A DNA stretch of 64,000 nucleotides from Cladorhizidae sp. MBARI D1340-BT2 (lineage: Eukaryota > Porifera > Demospongiae > Poecilosclerida > Cladorhizidae): contig JAQNBH010000013.1 of NCBI GenBank assembly GCA_028752905.1, positions 22,131,477 to 22,195,476 of the forward strand, in the 5' to 3' direction. Positions within the stretch are counted from its first letter, which is position 1; each line of letters begins with the position of its first letter. Positions 23,175 to 37,399 of the stretch are shown one piece after another. Under the pieces are notes generated by a model. It did not search any database, was not told the DNA's origin, and saw only the letters and a list, made by a program, of their open reading frames with translations. A program made the translations under genes and the position numbers.

Positions 23175-24652
23175 TCAAGATAGAGAACACTGAGAGATAC
23201 CTATCTTGCAAGTCCATTACAGTGAAGTGTGCAGAATATATGGATGTTTGGTATCAGGAGAGAGCACTTAGAGAGTCCTATCTTAATAGCTATACATCAA
23301 GTCTATTCAGTGAAGTGTGGATAATCTACGAAGCTAACATGTTTAGCATCAAGTAAGAGTACAATTCATAACTGCCCTAATTAACAAGACCAAAGTCCCA
23401 GATTTTGTCAACTGATAGAGAAGGCCCTTATCTGCAACATATCAACAGATTATCAATAAATGTAGTGGTTTTTCACTGGCAGGCCACCGCTTTGGCAACT
23501 GGAAAACGCCAGGAAATATCGCAAACCTTACCACTTCAAATCGCCATAACTTGCTAATACTTAGAGTACTCAAAAATTTGGCACGTATAAAAGACAGATA
23601 ATTAGAAGGGCTATCCGGTGATATAAAAATTATCTTTTTTGGATAAAGTTTAGAAAAGTTATGAGCTTTACGGCAAAAAAACAAGATTTTTGGGGGGAAA
23701 ATGAGAAACATATAGACCAAATTAGGGCAAATATCAAGATAGAGAACACATAATGAAACCTATCATTCGAATCATATCAAGTCCATTACAGTGAAGTGTG
23801 CAGAATATATGGATGTTTGTATCAAGAGAGAGCACTTAGAGAGTCCTATGTTAATAGCTTTACATCAAGTCTATTCAATGAAGTGTGGATAATCTACGAA
23901 GCTAACATGTTTAGCATCAAGTAAGAGTACAATTCATAACTGCCCTAATTAACAAGACCATGTCCCAGATTTTGTCAACTGATAGAGATGGCCCTTATCT
24001 GCAACATGTCAACAGATTATCAATAAATGTAGTGGTTTTTCACTGGCAGGCCACCGCTTTGGCAACTGGAAAACGCCAGGAAATATCGCAAACCTTACCA
24101 CTTCAATTCACCATAACTTGCTAATACTTAGAGTACTCAAACTTTTGGCACGTACAAAAGACAGATAATTAGAAGGGCTATCCGGTGATATAAAAATTAT
24201 CTTTTTGGGGTAAAGTGTAGAACAGTTATGAGCTTTACGGCAAAAAAACAAGATTTTTGGGGGGGAAATGAGAAACATATAGACCAAATTAGGGCAAATA
24301 TCAAGATAGAGAACACATAATGAAACCTATCATTCGAATCATATCAAGTCCATTACAGTGAAGTATGCATAATAAATGGGTTTTTGGTATCAACAGAGAG
24401 CACAGAGAGAGACCTGTCTTAATAGCTATATATCAATGAAGTTTGGAGAATCCATGAAGCTAACATATTTAGCATCAAGAGAGAGCAGAGAGAAACCTAT
24501 CTTGTGATTCTATCAAGTCCATTACTGTGAAGTATGCAGAATATACGGATGTTTGGTATCAAGAGAGAGAACAGAGAGAGGCCTACCTTTAGAGCTATAT
24601 ATCAAGTCTATTAATTGAAGTGTAGAGAATCTATGAACCTAACATGTTTAGC
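23175..24652 (+). repeat. Block 16: ABDE (1478 bp)
   Basis: Inserts at 23373-23729 (A1, open frame) and 23941-24296 (B with CTTCAATTCACC and CTTTTTGGGG, as in block 12). Confidence 0.94.
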
Positions 24653-26315
24653 TCAAGATAGAGAACACTGAGAGATACCTATCTTGCAAGTCCATTACAG
24701 TGAAGTGTGCAGAATATATGGATGTTTGGTATCAGGAGAGAGCACTTAGAGAGTCCTATCTTAATAGCTATACATCAAGTCTATTCAGTGAAGTGTGGAT
24801 AATCTACGAAGCTAACATGTTTAGCATCAAGTAAGAGTACAATTCATAACTGCCCTAATTAACAAGACCAAAGTCCCAGATTTTGTCAACTGATAGAGAA
24901 GGCCCTTATCTGCAACATATCAACAGATTATCAATAAATGTAGTGGTTTTTCACTGGCAGGCCACCGCTTTGGCAACTGGAAAACGCCAGGAAATATCGC
25001 AAACCTTACCACTTCAAATCGCCATAACTTGCTAATACTTAGAGTACTCAAAAATTTGGCACGTATAAAAGACAGATAATTAGAAGGGCTATCCGGTGAT
25101 ATAAAAATTATCTTTTTTGGATAAAGTTTAGAAAAGTTATGAGCTTTACGGCCAAAAAACAAGATTTTTGTGGGGAAAATGAGAAACATATAGACCAAAT
25201 TAGGGCAAATATCAAGATAGAGAACACATAATGAAACCTATCATTCTAATCATATCAAGTCCATTACAGTGAAGTGTGCAGAATATATGGATGTTTGTAT
25301 CAAGAGAGAGCACTTAGAGAGTCCTATCTTAATAGCTTTACATCAAGTCTATTCAGTGAAGTGTGGATAATCTACGAAGCTAACATGTTTAGCATCAAGT
25401 AAGAGTACAATTCATAACTGCCCTAATTAACAAGACCATGTCCCAGATTTTGTCAACTGATAGAGAAGGCCCTTATCTGCAACATGTCAACAGATTATCA
25501 ATAAATGTAGTGGTTTTTCACTGGCAGGCCACCGCTTTGGCAACTGGAAAACGCCAGGAAATATCGCAAACCTTACCACTTCAAATCACCATAACTTGCT
25601 AATACTTAGAGTACTCAAACTTTTGGCACGTACAAAAGACAGATAATTAGAAGGGCTATCCGGTGATATAAAAATTATCTTTTTTGGGTAAAGTGTAGAA
25701 CAGTTATGAGCTTTACGGCAAAAAAACAAGATTTTTTGGGGGAAAATGAGAAACATATAGACCAAATTAGGGCAAATATCAAGATAGAGAACACATAATG
25801 AAACCTATCATTCGAATCATATCAAGTCCATTACAGTGAAGTTTGCAGAATATTATGGATGTTTGATATCAACAGAGAGCACAGGGAGAGACCAATCTTA
25901 ATAGCTATATATCAAGTTTATTCAGTGAAGTGTGGAGAATCTATGAAGCTAACCTGTCTAGCATCAAGATAGAGAACACATAGAGAAACCTATCATTCGA
26001 GTCATATCAAGTCCATTACAGTGAAGTATGCATAATAAATGTTTTTTTTGTATCAACAGAGAGCACAGAGAGAGACCTGTCTTAATAGCTATATATCAAT
26101 GAAGTTTGGAGAATCCATGAAGCTAACATATTTAGCATCAAGAGAGAGCAGAGAGAAACCTATCTTGTGATTCTATCAAGTCCATTACTGTGAAGTATGC
26201 AGAATATACGGATGTTTGGTATCAAGAGAGAGAACAGAGAGAGGCCTACCTTTAGAGCTATATATCAAGTCTATTAATTGAAGTGTAGAGAATCTATGAA
26301 GCTAACATGTTTAGC
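24653..26315 (+). repeat. Block 17: ABCDE (1663 bp)
   Basis: Inserts at 24851-25207 (A1 with GGCCAAAAAAC and TTTTTGTGGGG, as in blocks 13 and 19; open frame) and 25419-25774 (B after CATTCTAATC). C1 and T8 D follow. Confidence 0.94.
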
Positions 26316-27792
26316 ACAAGATAGAGAACACTGAGAGATACCTATCTTGCAAGTCCATTACAGTGAAGTGTGCAGAATATATGGATGTTTGGTATCAAGA
26401 GAGAGCACTTAGAGAGTCCTATCTTAATAGCTATACATCAACTCTATTCAGTGAAGTGTGGATAATCTACGAAGCTAACATGTTTACCATCAAGTAAGAG
26501 TACAATTCATAACTGCCCTAATTAACAAGACCAAAGTCCCAGATTTTGTCAACTGATAGAGAAGGCCCTTATCTGCAACATATCAACAGATTATCAATAA
26601 AGTAGTGGTTTTTCACTGGCAGGCCACCGCTTTGGCAACTGGAAAACGCCAGGAAATATCGCAAACCTTACCACTTCAAATCACTATAACTTGCTAATAC
26701 TTAGAGTACTCAAAAATTTGGCACGTACAAAAGACAGATAATTAGAAGGGCTATCCGATGATATAAAAATTATCTTTTTTGGATAAAGTTTAGAAAAGTT
26801 ATGAGCTTTACGGCAAAAAAACAAGATTTTTGGGGGGAAAATGAGAAACATATAGACCAAATTAGGGCAAATATCAAGATAGAGAACACATAATGAAACC
26901 TATCATTCGAATCATATCAAGTCCATTACAGTGAAGTGTGCAGAATATATGGATGTTTGTATCAAGAGAGAGCACTTAGAGAGTCCTATGTTAATAGCTT
27001 TACATCAAGTCTATTCAATGAAGTGTGGATAATCTACGAAGCTAACATGTTTAGAATCAAGTAAGAGTACAATTCATAACTGCCCTAATTAACAAGACCA
27101 TGTCCCAGATTTTGTCAACTGATAGAGATGGCCCTTATCTGCAACATGTCAACAGATTATCAATAAATGTAGTGGTTTTTCACTGGCAGGCCACCGCTTT
27201 GGCAACTGGAAAACGCCAGGAAATATCGCAAACCTTACCACTTCAAATCACCATAACTTGCTAATACTTAGAGTACTCAAACTTTTGGCACGTACAAAAG
27301 ACAGATAATTAGAAGGGCTATCCGGTGATATAAAAATTATCTTTTTTGGGTAAAGTGTAGAACAGTTATGAGCTTTACGGCAAAAAAACAAGATTTTTGG
27401 GGGGGAAATGAGAAACATATAGACCAAATTAGGGCAAATATCAAGATAGAGAACACATAATGAAACCTATCATTCGAATCATATCAAGTCCATTACAGTG
27501 AAGTATGCATAATAAATGGGTTTTTGGTATCAACAGAGAGCACAGAGAGAGACCTGTCTTAATAGCTATATATCAATGAAGTTTGGAGAATCCATGAAGC
27601 TAACATATTTAGCATCAAGAGAGAGCAGAGAGAAACCTATCTTGTGATTCTATCAAGTCCATTACTGTGAAGTATGCAGAATATACGGATGTTTGGTATC
27701 AAGAGAGAGAACAGAGAGAGGCCTACCTTTAGAGCTATATATCAAGTCTATTAATTGAAGTGTAGAGAATCTATGAACCTATCATGTTTAGC
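26316..27792 (+). repeat. Block 18: ABDE (1477 bp)
   Basis: Inserts at 26514-26869 (A2 with deletion) and 27081-27436 (B with TTTAGAATCAAG in the core). Copy of block 15 at an offset of 4618. Confidence 0.94.
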
Positions 27793-30022
27793 TCAAGATA
27801 GAGAACACTGAGAGATACCTATCTTGCAAGTCCATTACAGTGAAGTGTGCAGAATATATGGATGTTTGGTATCAGGAGAGAGCACTTAGAGAGTCCTATC
27901 TTAATAGCTATACATCAAGTCTATTCAGTGAAGTGTGGATAATCTACGAAGCTAACATGTTTAGCATCAAGTAAGAGTACAATTCATAACTGCCCTAATT
28001 AACAAGACCAAAGTCCCAGATTTTGTCAACTGATAGAGAAGGCCCTTATCTGCAACATATCAACAGATTATCAATAAATGTAGTGGTTTTTCACTGGCAG
28101 GCCACCGCTTTGGCAACTGGAAAACGCCAGGAAATATCGCAAACCTTACCACTTCAAATCGCCATAACTTGCTAATACTTAGAGTACTCAAAAATTTGGC
28201 ACGTATAAAAGACAGATAATTAGAAGGGCTATCCGGTGATATAAAAATTATCTTTTTTGGATAAAGTTTAGAAAAGTTATGAGCTTTACGGCCAAAAAAC
28301 AAGATTTTTGTGGGGAAAATGAGAAACATATAGACCAAATTAGGGCAAATATCAAGATAGAGAACACATAATGAAACCTATCATTCTAATCATATCAAGT
28401 CCATTACAGTGAAGTGTGCAGAATATATGGATGTTTGTATCAAGAGAGAGCACTTAGAGAGTCCTATCTTAATAGCTTTACATCAAGTCTATTCAGTGAA
28501 GTGTGGATAATCTACGAAGCTAACATATTTAGCATCAAGTAAGAGTACAATTCATAACTGCCCTAATTAACAAGACCATGTCCCAGATTTTGTCAACTGA
28601 TAGAGAAGGCCCTTATCTGCAACATGTCAACAGATTATCAATAAATGTAGTGGTTTTTCACTGGCAGGCCACCGCTTTGGCAACTGGAAAACGCCAGGAA
28701 ATATCGCAAACCTTACCACTTCAAATCACCATAACTTGCTAATACTTAGAGTACTCAAACTTTTGGCACGTACAAAAGACAGATAATTAGAAGGGCTATC
28801 CGGAGATATAAAAATTATCTTTTTTGGGTAAAGTGTAGAACAGTTATGAGCTTTACGGCAAAAAAATAAGATTTTTTGGGGGAAAATGAGAAACATATAG
28901 ACCAAATTAGGGCAAATATCAAGATAGAGAACACATAATGAAACCTATCATTCTAATCATATCAAGTCCATTACAGTGAAGTGTGCAGAATATATGGATG
29001 TTTGTATCAAGAGAGAGCACTTAGAGAGTCCTATCTTAATAGCTTTACATCAAGTCTATTCAGTGAAGTGTGGATAATCTACGAAGCTAACATGTTTAGC
29101 ATCAAGTAAGAGTACAATTCATAACTGCCCTAATTAACAAGACCATGTCCCAGATTTTGTCAACTGATAGAGAAGGCCCTTATCTGCAACATGTCAACAG
29201 ATTATCAATAAATGTAGTGGTTTTTCACTGGCAGGCCACCGCTTTGGCAACTGGAAAACGCCAGGAAATATCGCAAACCTTACCACTTCAAATCACCATA
29301 ACTTGCTAATACTTAGAGTACTCAAACTTTTGGCACGTACAAAAGACAGATAATTAGAAGGGCTATCCGGTGATATAAAAATTATCTTTTTTGGGTAAAG
29401 TGTAAAACAGTTATGAGCTTTACGGCAAAAAAATAAGATTTTTTGGGGGAAAATGAGAAACATATAGACCAAATTAGGGCAAATATCAAGATAGAGAACA
29501 CATAATGAAACCTATCATTCGAATCATATCAAGTCCATTACAGTGAAGTGTGCAGAATATTATGGATGTTTGATATCAACAGAGAGCACAGGGAGAGACC
29601 AATCTTAATAGCTATATATAAAGTTTATTCAGTGAAGTGTGGAGAATCTATGAAGCTAACCTGTTTAGCATCAAGATAGAGAACACATAGAGAAACCTAT
29701 CATTCGAGTCATATCAAGTCCATTACAGTGAAGTGTGCATAATAAATGGATTTTTGGTATCAACAGAGAGCACAGAGAGAGACCTGTCTTAATAGCTATA
29801 TATCAATGAAGTTTGGAGAATCCATGAAGCTAACATATTTAGCATCAAGAGAGAGCAGAGAGAAACCTATCTTGTGATTCTATCAAGTCCATTACTGTGA
29901 AGTATGCAGAATATACGGATGTTTGGTATCAAGAGAGAGAACAGAGAGAGGCCTACCTTTAGAGCTATATATCAAGTCTATTAATTGAAGTGTAGAGAAT
30001 CTATGAACCTAACATGTTTAGC
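27793..30022 (+). repeat. Block 19: ABBCDE (2230 bp)
   Basis: Inserts at 27991-28347 (A1, open frame), 28559-28914 and 29126-29481 (B pair). It shares with block 13 the CATATTTAGC in the first B core, CCGGAGATAT, GTGTAAAACAG and ATGGATTTTTGG, at an offset of 9988. Only the E end differs (GAACCT here). Confidence 0.95.
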
Positions 30023-31685
30023 TCAAGATAGAGAACACTGAGAGATACCTATCTTGCAAGTCCATTACAGTGAAGTGTGCAGAATATATGGATGTTTGGT
30101 ATCAGGAGAGAGCACTTAGAGAGTCCTATCTTAATAGCTATACATCAAGTCTATTCAGTGAAGTGTGGATAATCTACGAAGCTAACATGTTTAGCATCAA
30201 GTAAGAGTACAATTCATAACTGCCCTAATTAACAAGACCAAAGTCCCAGATTTTGTCAACTGATAGAGAAGGCCCTTATCTGCAACATATCAACAGATTA
30301 TCAATAAATGTAGTGGTTTTTCACTGGCAGGCCACCGCTTTGGCAACTGGAAAAAGCCAGGAAATATCGCAAACCTTACCACTTCAAATCGCCATAACTT
30401 GCTAATACTTAGAGTACTAAAAAATTTGGCACGTATAAAAGACAGATAATTAGAAGGGCTATCCGGTGATATAAAAATTATCTTTTTTGGATAAAGTTTA
30501 GAAAAGTTATGAGCTTTACGGCAAAAAAACAAGATTTTTGGGGGGAAAATGAGAAACATATAGACCAAATTAGGGCAAATATCAAGATAGAGAACACATA
30601 ATGAAACCTATCATTCGAATCATATCAAGTCCATTACAGTGAAGTGTGCAGAATATATGGATGTTTGTATCAAGAGAGAGCACTTAGAGAGTCCTATCTT
30701 AATAGCTTTACATCAAGTCTATTCAGTGAAGTGTGGATAATCTACGAAGCTAACATGTTTAGCATCAAGTAAGAGTACAATTCATAACTGCCCTAATTAA
30801 CAAGACCATGTCCCAGATTTTGTCAACTGATAGAGAAGGCCCTTATCTGCAACATGTCAACAGATTATCAATAAATGTAGTGGTTTTTCACTGGCAGGCC
30901 ACCGCTTTGGCAACTGGAAAACGCCAGGAAATATCGCAAACCTTACCACTTCAAATCACCATAACTTGCTAATACTTAGAGTACTCAAACTTTTGGCACG
31001 TACAAAAGACAGATAATTAGAAGGGCTATCCGGTGATATAAAAATTATCTTTTTTGGGTAAAGTGTAGAACAGTTATGAGCTTTACGGCAAAAAAACAAG
31101 ATTTTTTGGGGGAAAATGAGAAACATATAGACCAAATTAGGGCAAATATCAAGATAGAGAACACATAATGAAACCTATCATTCGAATCATATCAAGTCCA
31201 TTACAGTGAAGTTTGCAGAATATTATGGATGTTTGATATCAACAGAGAGCACAGGGAGAGACCAATCTTAATAGCTATATATCAAGTTTATTCAGTGAAG
31301 TGTGGAGAATCTATGAAGCTAACCTGTCTAGCATCAAGATAGAGAACACATAGAGAAACCTATCATTCGAGTCATATCAAGTCCATTACAGTGAAGTATG
31401 CATAATAAATGTTTTTTTTGTATCAACAGAGAGCACAGAGAGAGACCTGTCTTAATAGCTATATATCAATGAAGTTTGGAGAATCCATGAAGCTAACATA
31501 TTTAGCATCAAGAGAGAGCAGAGAGAAACCTATCTTGTGATTCTATCAAGTCCATTACTGTGAAGTATGCAGAATATACGGATGTTTGGTATCAAGAGAG
31601 AGAACAGAGAGAGGCCTACCTTTAGAGCTATATATCAAGTCTATTAATTGAAGTGTAGAGAATCTATGAAGCTAACATGTTTAGC
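30023..31685 (+). repeat. Block 20: ABCDE (1663 bp)
   Basis: Inserts at 30221-30577 (A1 with AAAAAGCC, open frame) and 30789-31144 (B). C1 and T8 D follow. Confidence 0.94.
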
Positions 31686-32780
31686 ACAAGATAGAGAACA
31701 CTGAGAGATACCTATCTTGCAAGTCCATTACAGTGAAGTGTGCAGAATATATGGATGTTTGGTATCAAGAGAGAGCACTTAGAGAGTCCTATCTTAATAG
31801 CTATACATCAACTCTATTCAGTGAAGTGTGGATAATCTACGAAGCTAACATGTTTACCATCAAGTAAGAGTACAATTCATAACTGCCCTAATTAACAAGA
31901 CCATGTCCCAGATTTTGTCAACTGATAGAGATGGCCCTTATCTGCAACATGTCAACAGATTATCAATAAATGTAGTGGTTTTTCACTGGCAGGCCACCGC
32001 TTTGGCAACTGGAAAACGCCAGGAAATATCGCAAACCTTACCACTTGAAATCACCATAACTTGCTAATACTTAGAGTACTCAAACTTTTGGCACGTACAA
32101 AAGACAGATAATTAGAAGGGCTATCCGGTGATATAAAAATTATCTTTTTTGGGTAAAGTGTAAAACAGTTATGAGCTTTACGGCAAAAAAATAAGATTTT
32201 TTGGGGGAAAATGAGAAACATATAGACCAAATTAGGGCAAATATCAAGATAGAGAACACATAATGAAACCTATCATTCGAATCATATCAAGTCCATTACA
32301 GTGAAGTGTGCAGAATATTATGGATGTTTGATATCAACAGAGAGCACAGGGAGAGACCAATCTTAATAGCTATATATAAAGTTTATTCAGTGAAGTGTGG
32401 AGAATCTATGAAGCTAACCTGTTTAGCATCAAGATAGAGAACACATAGAGAAACCTATCATTCGAGTCATATCAAGTCCATTACAGTGAAGTGTGCATAA
32501 TAAATGAATTTTTGGTATCAACAGAGAGCACAGAGAGAGACCTGTCTTAATAGCTATATATCAATGAAGTTTGGAGAATCCATGAAGCTAACATATTTAG
32601 CATCAAGAGAGAGCAGAGAGAAACCTATCTTGTGATTCTATCAAGTCCATTACTGTGAAGTATGCAGAATATACGGATGTTTGGTATCAAGAGAGAGAAC
32701 AGAGAGAGGCCTACCTTTAGAGCTATATATCAAGTCTATTAATTGAAGTGTAGAGAATCTATGAACCTAACATGTTTAGC
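31686..32780 (+). repeat. Block 21: A/B fusion then CDE (1095 bp)
   Basis: Single insert at 31884-32239 (356 bp). The core is A2 (AACTCTATT, TTTACCATC) but the insert is fully B from ACCATGTCCC and GAGATGGCC on, with GTGTAAAACAG as in the second B of block 19. C2 and a private ATGAATTTTTGG D follow. The crossover falls between the A core end and the first ~30 bp of the insert. Confidence 0.93.
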
Positions 32781-34443
32781 TCAAGATAGAGAACACTGAG
32801 AGATACCTATCTTGCAAGTCCATTACAGTGAAGTGTGCAGAATATATGGATGTTTGGTATCAGGAGAGAGCACTTAGAGAGTCCTATCTTAATAGCTATA
32901 CATCAAGTCTATTCAGTGAAGTGTGGATAATCTACGAAGCTAACATGTTTAGCATCAAGTAAGAGTACAATTCATAACTGCCCTAATTAACAAGACCAAA
33001 GTCCCAGATTTTGTCAACTGATAGAGAAGGCCCTTATCTGCAACATATCAACAGATTATCAATAAATGTAGTGGTTTTTCACTGGCAGGCCACCGCTTTG
33101 GCAACTGGAAAAAGCCAGGAAATATCGCAAACCTTACCACTTCAAATCGCCATAACTTGCTAATACTTAGAGTACTAAAAAATTTGGCACGTATAAAAGA
33201 CAGATAATTAGAAGGGCTATCCGGTGATATAAAAATTATCTTTTTTGGATAAAGTTTAGAAAAGTTATGAGCTTTACGGCAAAAAAACAAGATTTTTGGG
33301 GGGAAAATGAGAAACATATAGACCAAATTAGGGCAAATATCAAGATAGAGAACACATAATGAAACCTATCATTCGAATCATATCAAGTCCATTACAGTGA
33401 AGTGTGCAGAATATATGGATGTTTATATCAAGAGAGAGCACTTAGAGAGTCCTATCTTAATAGCTTTACATCAAGTCTATTCAGTGAAGTGTGGATAATC
33501 TACGAAGCTAACATGTTTAGCATCAAGTAAGAGTACAATTCATAACTGCCCTAATTAACAAGACCATGTCCCAGATTTTGTCAACTGATAGAGAAGGCCC
33601 TTATCTGCAACATGTCAACAGATTATCAATAAATGTAGTGGTTTTTCACTGGCAGGCCACCGCTTTGGCAACTGGAAAACGCCAGGAAATATCGCAAACC
33701 TTACCACTTCAAATCACCATAACTTGCTAATACTTAGAGTACTCAAACTTTTGGCACGTACAAAAGACAGATAATTAGAAGGGCTATCCGGTGATATAAA
33801 AATTATCTTTTTTGGGTAAAGTGTAGAACAGTTATGAGCTTTACGGCAAAAAAACAAGATTTTTTGGGGGAAAATGAGAAACATATAGACCAAATTAGGG
33901 CAAATATCAAGATAGAGAACACATAATGAAACCTATCATTCGAATCATATCAAGTCCATTACAGTGAAGTTTGCAGAATATTATGGATGTTTGATATCAA
34001 CAGAGAGCACAGGGAGAGACCAATCTTAATAGCTATATATCAAGTTTATTCAGTGAAGTGTGGAGAATCTATGAAGCTAACCTGTCTAGCATCAAGATAG
34101 AGAACACATAGAGAAACCTATCATTCGAGTCATATCAAGTCCATTACAGTGAAGTATGCATAATAAATGTTTTTTTTGTATCAACAGAGAGCACAGAGAG
34201 AGACCTGTCTTAATAGCTATATATCAATGAAGTTTGGAGAATCCATGAAGCTAACATATTTAGCATCAAGAGAGAGCAGAGAGAAACCTATCTTGTGATT
34301 CTATCAAGTCCATTACTGTGAAGTATGCAGAATATACGGATGTTTGGTATCAAGAGAGAGAACAGAGAGAGGCCTACCTTTAGAGCTATATATCAAGTCT
34401 ATTAATTGAAGTGTAGAGAATCTATGAAGCTAACATGTTTAGC
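32781..34443 (+). repeat. Block 22: ABCDE (1663 bp)
   Basis: Inserts at 32979-33335 (A1 with AAAAAGCC, open frame) and 33547-33902 (B; core has private TGTTTATATC). C1 and T8 D follow. Confidence 0.94.
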
Positions 34444-35921
34444 ACAAGATAGAGAACACTGAGAGATACCTATCTTGCAAGTCCATTACAGTGAAGTGTG
34501 CAGAATATATGGATGTTTGGTATCAAGAGAGAGCACTTAGAGAGTCCTATCTTAATAGCTATACATCAACTCTATTCAGTGAAGTGTGGATAATCTACGA
34601 AGCTAACATGTTTACCATCAAGTAAGAGTACAATTCATAACTGCCCTAATTAACAAGACCAAAGTCCCAGATTTTGTCAACTGATAGAGAAGGCCCTTAT
34701 CTGCAACATATCAACAGATTATCAATAAATGTAGTGGTTTTTCACTGGCAGGCCACCGCTTTGGCAACTGGAAAACGCCAGGAAATATCGCAAACCTTAC
34801 CACTTCAAATCACCATAACTTGCTAATACTTAGAGTACTCAAACTTTTGGAAAGTACAAAAGACAGATAATTAGAAGGGCTATCCGGTGATATAAAAATT
34901 ATCTTTTTTGGATAAAGTTTAGAAAAGTTATGAGCTTTACGGCAAAAAAACAAGATTTTTGGGGGGGAAATGAGAAACATATAGACCAAATTAGGGCAAA
35001 TATCAAGATAGAGAACACATAATGAAACCTATCATTCGAATCATATCAAGTCCATTACAGTGAAGTGTGCAGAATATATGGATGTTTGTATCAAGAGAGA
35101 GCACTTAGAGAGTCCTATGTTAATAGCTTTACATCAAGTCTATTCAGTGAAGTGTGGATAATCTACGAAGCTAACATGTTTAGCATCAAGTAAGAGTACA
35201 ATTCATAACTGCCCTAATTAACAAGACCATGTCCCAGATTTTGTCAACTGATAGAGAAGGCCCTTATCTGCAACATGTCAACAGATTATCAATAAATGTA
35301 GTGGTTTTTCACTGGCAGGCCACCGCTTTGGCAACTGGAAAACACCAGGAAATATCGCAAACCTTACCACTTCAAATCACCATAACTTGCTAATACTTAG
35401 AGTACTCAAACTTTTGAAACGTACAAAAGACAGATAATTAGAAGGGCTATCCGGTGATATAAAAATTATCTTTTTTGGGTAAAGTGTAGAACAGTTATGA
35501 GCTTTACGGCAAAAAAATAAGATTTTTTGGGGGAAAATGAGAAACATATAGACCAAATTAGGGCAAATATCAAGATAGAGAACACATAATGAAACCTATC
35601 ATTCGAATCATATCAAGTCCATTACAGTGAAGTATGCATAATAAATGGGTTTTTGGTATCAACAGAGAGCACAGAGAGAGACCTGTCTTAATAGCTATAT
35701 ATCAATGAAGTTTGGAGAATCCATGAAGCTAACATATTTAGCATCAAGAGAGAGCAGAGAGAAACCTATCTTGTGATTCTATCAAGTCCATTACTGTGAA
35801 GTATGCAGAATATACGGATGTTTGGTATCAAGAGAGAGAACAGAGAGAGGCCTACCTTTAGAGCTATATATCAAGTCTATTAATTGAAGTGTAGAGAATC
35901 TATGAAGCTAACATGTTTAGC
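34444..35921 (+). repeat. Block 23: ABDE (1478 bp)
   Basis: Inserts at 34642-34998 (A2 core with CAAACTTTTGGAAAG, a mosaic) and 35210-35565 (B with AACACCAGG and TTTTGAAACG). Confidence 0.93.
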
Positions 35922-37399
35922 ACAAGATAGAGAACACTGAGAGATACCTATCTTGCAAGTCCATTACAGTGAAGTGTGCAGAATATATGGATGTTTGGTA
36001 TCAAGAGAGAGCACTTAGAGAGTCCTATCTTAATAGCTATACATCAAGTCTATTCAGTGAAGTGTGGATAATCTACGAAGCTAACATGTTTAGCATCAAG
36101 TAAGAGTACAATTCATAACTGCCCTAATTAACAAGACCAAAGTCCCAGATTTTGTCAACTGATAGAGAAGGCCCTTATCTGCAACATGTCAACAGATTAT
36201 CAATAAATGTAGTGGTTTTTCACTGGCAGGCCACCGCTTTGGCAACTGGAAAACGCCAGGAAATATCGCAAACCTTACCACTTCAAATCACCATAACTTG
36301 CTAATACTTAGAGTACTCAAACTTTTTGCACGTACAAAAGACAGATAATTAGAAGGGCTATCCGGTGATATAAAAATTATCTTTTTTGGGTAAAGTGTAG
36401 AACAGTTATGAGCTTTACGGCAAAAAAACAAGATTTTTGGGGGGAAAATGAGAAACATATAGACCAAATTAGGGCAAATATCAAGATAGAGAACACATAA
36501 TGAAACCTATCATTCGAATCATATCAAGTCCATTACAGTGAAGTGTGCAGAATATATGGATGTTTGTATCAAGAGAGAGCACTTAGAGAGTCCTATGTTA
36601 ATAGCTTTACATCAAGTCTATTCAGTGAAGTGTGGATAATCTACGAAGCTAACATGTTTAGCATCAAGTAAGAGTACAATTCATAACTGCCCTAATTAAC
36701 AAGACCATGTCCCAGATTTTGTCAACTGATAGAGAAGGCCCTTATCTGCAACATGTCAACAGATTATCAATAAATGTAGTGGTTTTTCACTGGCAGGCCA
36801 CCGCTTTGGCAACTGGAAAACACCAGGAAATATCGCAAACCTTACCACTTCAAATCACCATAACTTGCTAATACTTAGAGTACTCAAACTTTTGGAACGT
36901 ACAAAAGACAGATAATTAGAAGGGCTATCCGGTGATATAAAAATTATCTTTTTTGGGTAAAGTGTAGAACAGTTATGAGCTTTACGGCAAAAAAATAAGA
37001 TTTTTTGGGGGAAAATGAGAAACATATAGACCAAATTAGGGCAAATATCAAGATAGAGAACACATAATGAAACCTATCATTCGAATCATATCAAGTCCAT
37101 TACAGTGAAGTATGCATAATAAATGGGTTTTTGGTATCAACAGAGAGCACAGAGAGAGACCTGTCTTAATAGCTATATATCAATGAAGTTTGGAGAATCC
37201 ATGAAGCTAACATATTTAGCATCAAGAGAGAGCAGAGAGAAACCTATCTTGTGATTCTATCAAGTCCATTACTGTGAAGTATGCAGAATATACGGATGTT
37301 TGGTATCAAGAGAGAGAACAGAGAGAGGCCTACCTTTAGAGCTATATATCAAGTCTATTAATTGAAGTGTAGAGAATCTATGAAGCTAACATGTTTAGC
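35922..37399 (+). repeat. Block 24: ABDE (1478 bp)
   Basis: Inserts at 36120-36476 (A3 with TTTTTGCACG, as in block 5) and 36688-37043 (B with AACACCAGG, as in block 23). Confidence 0.93.
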
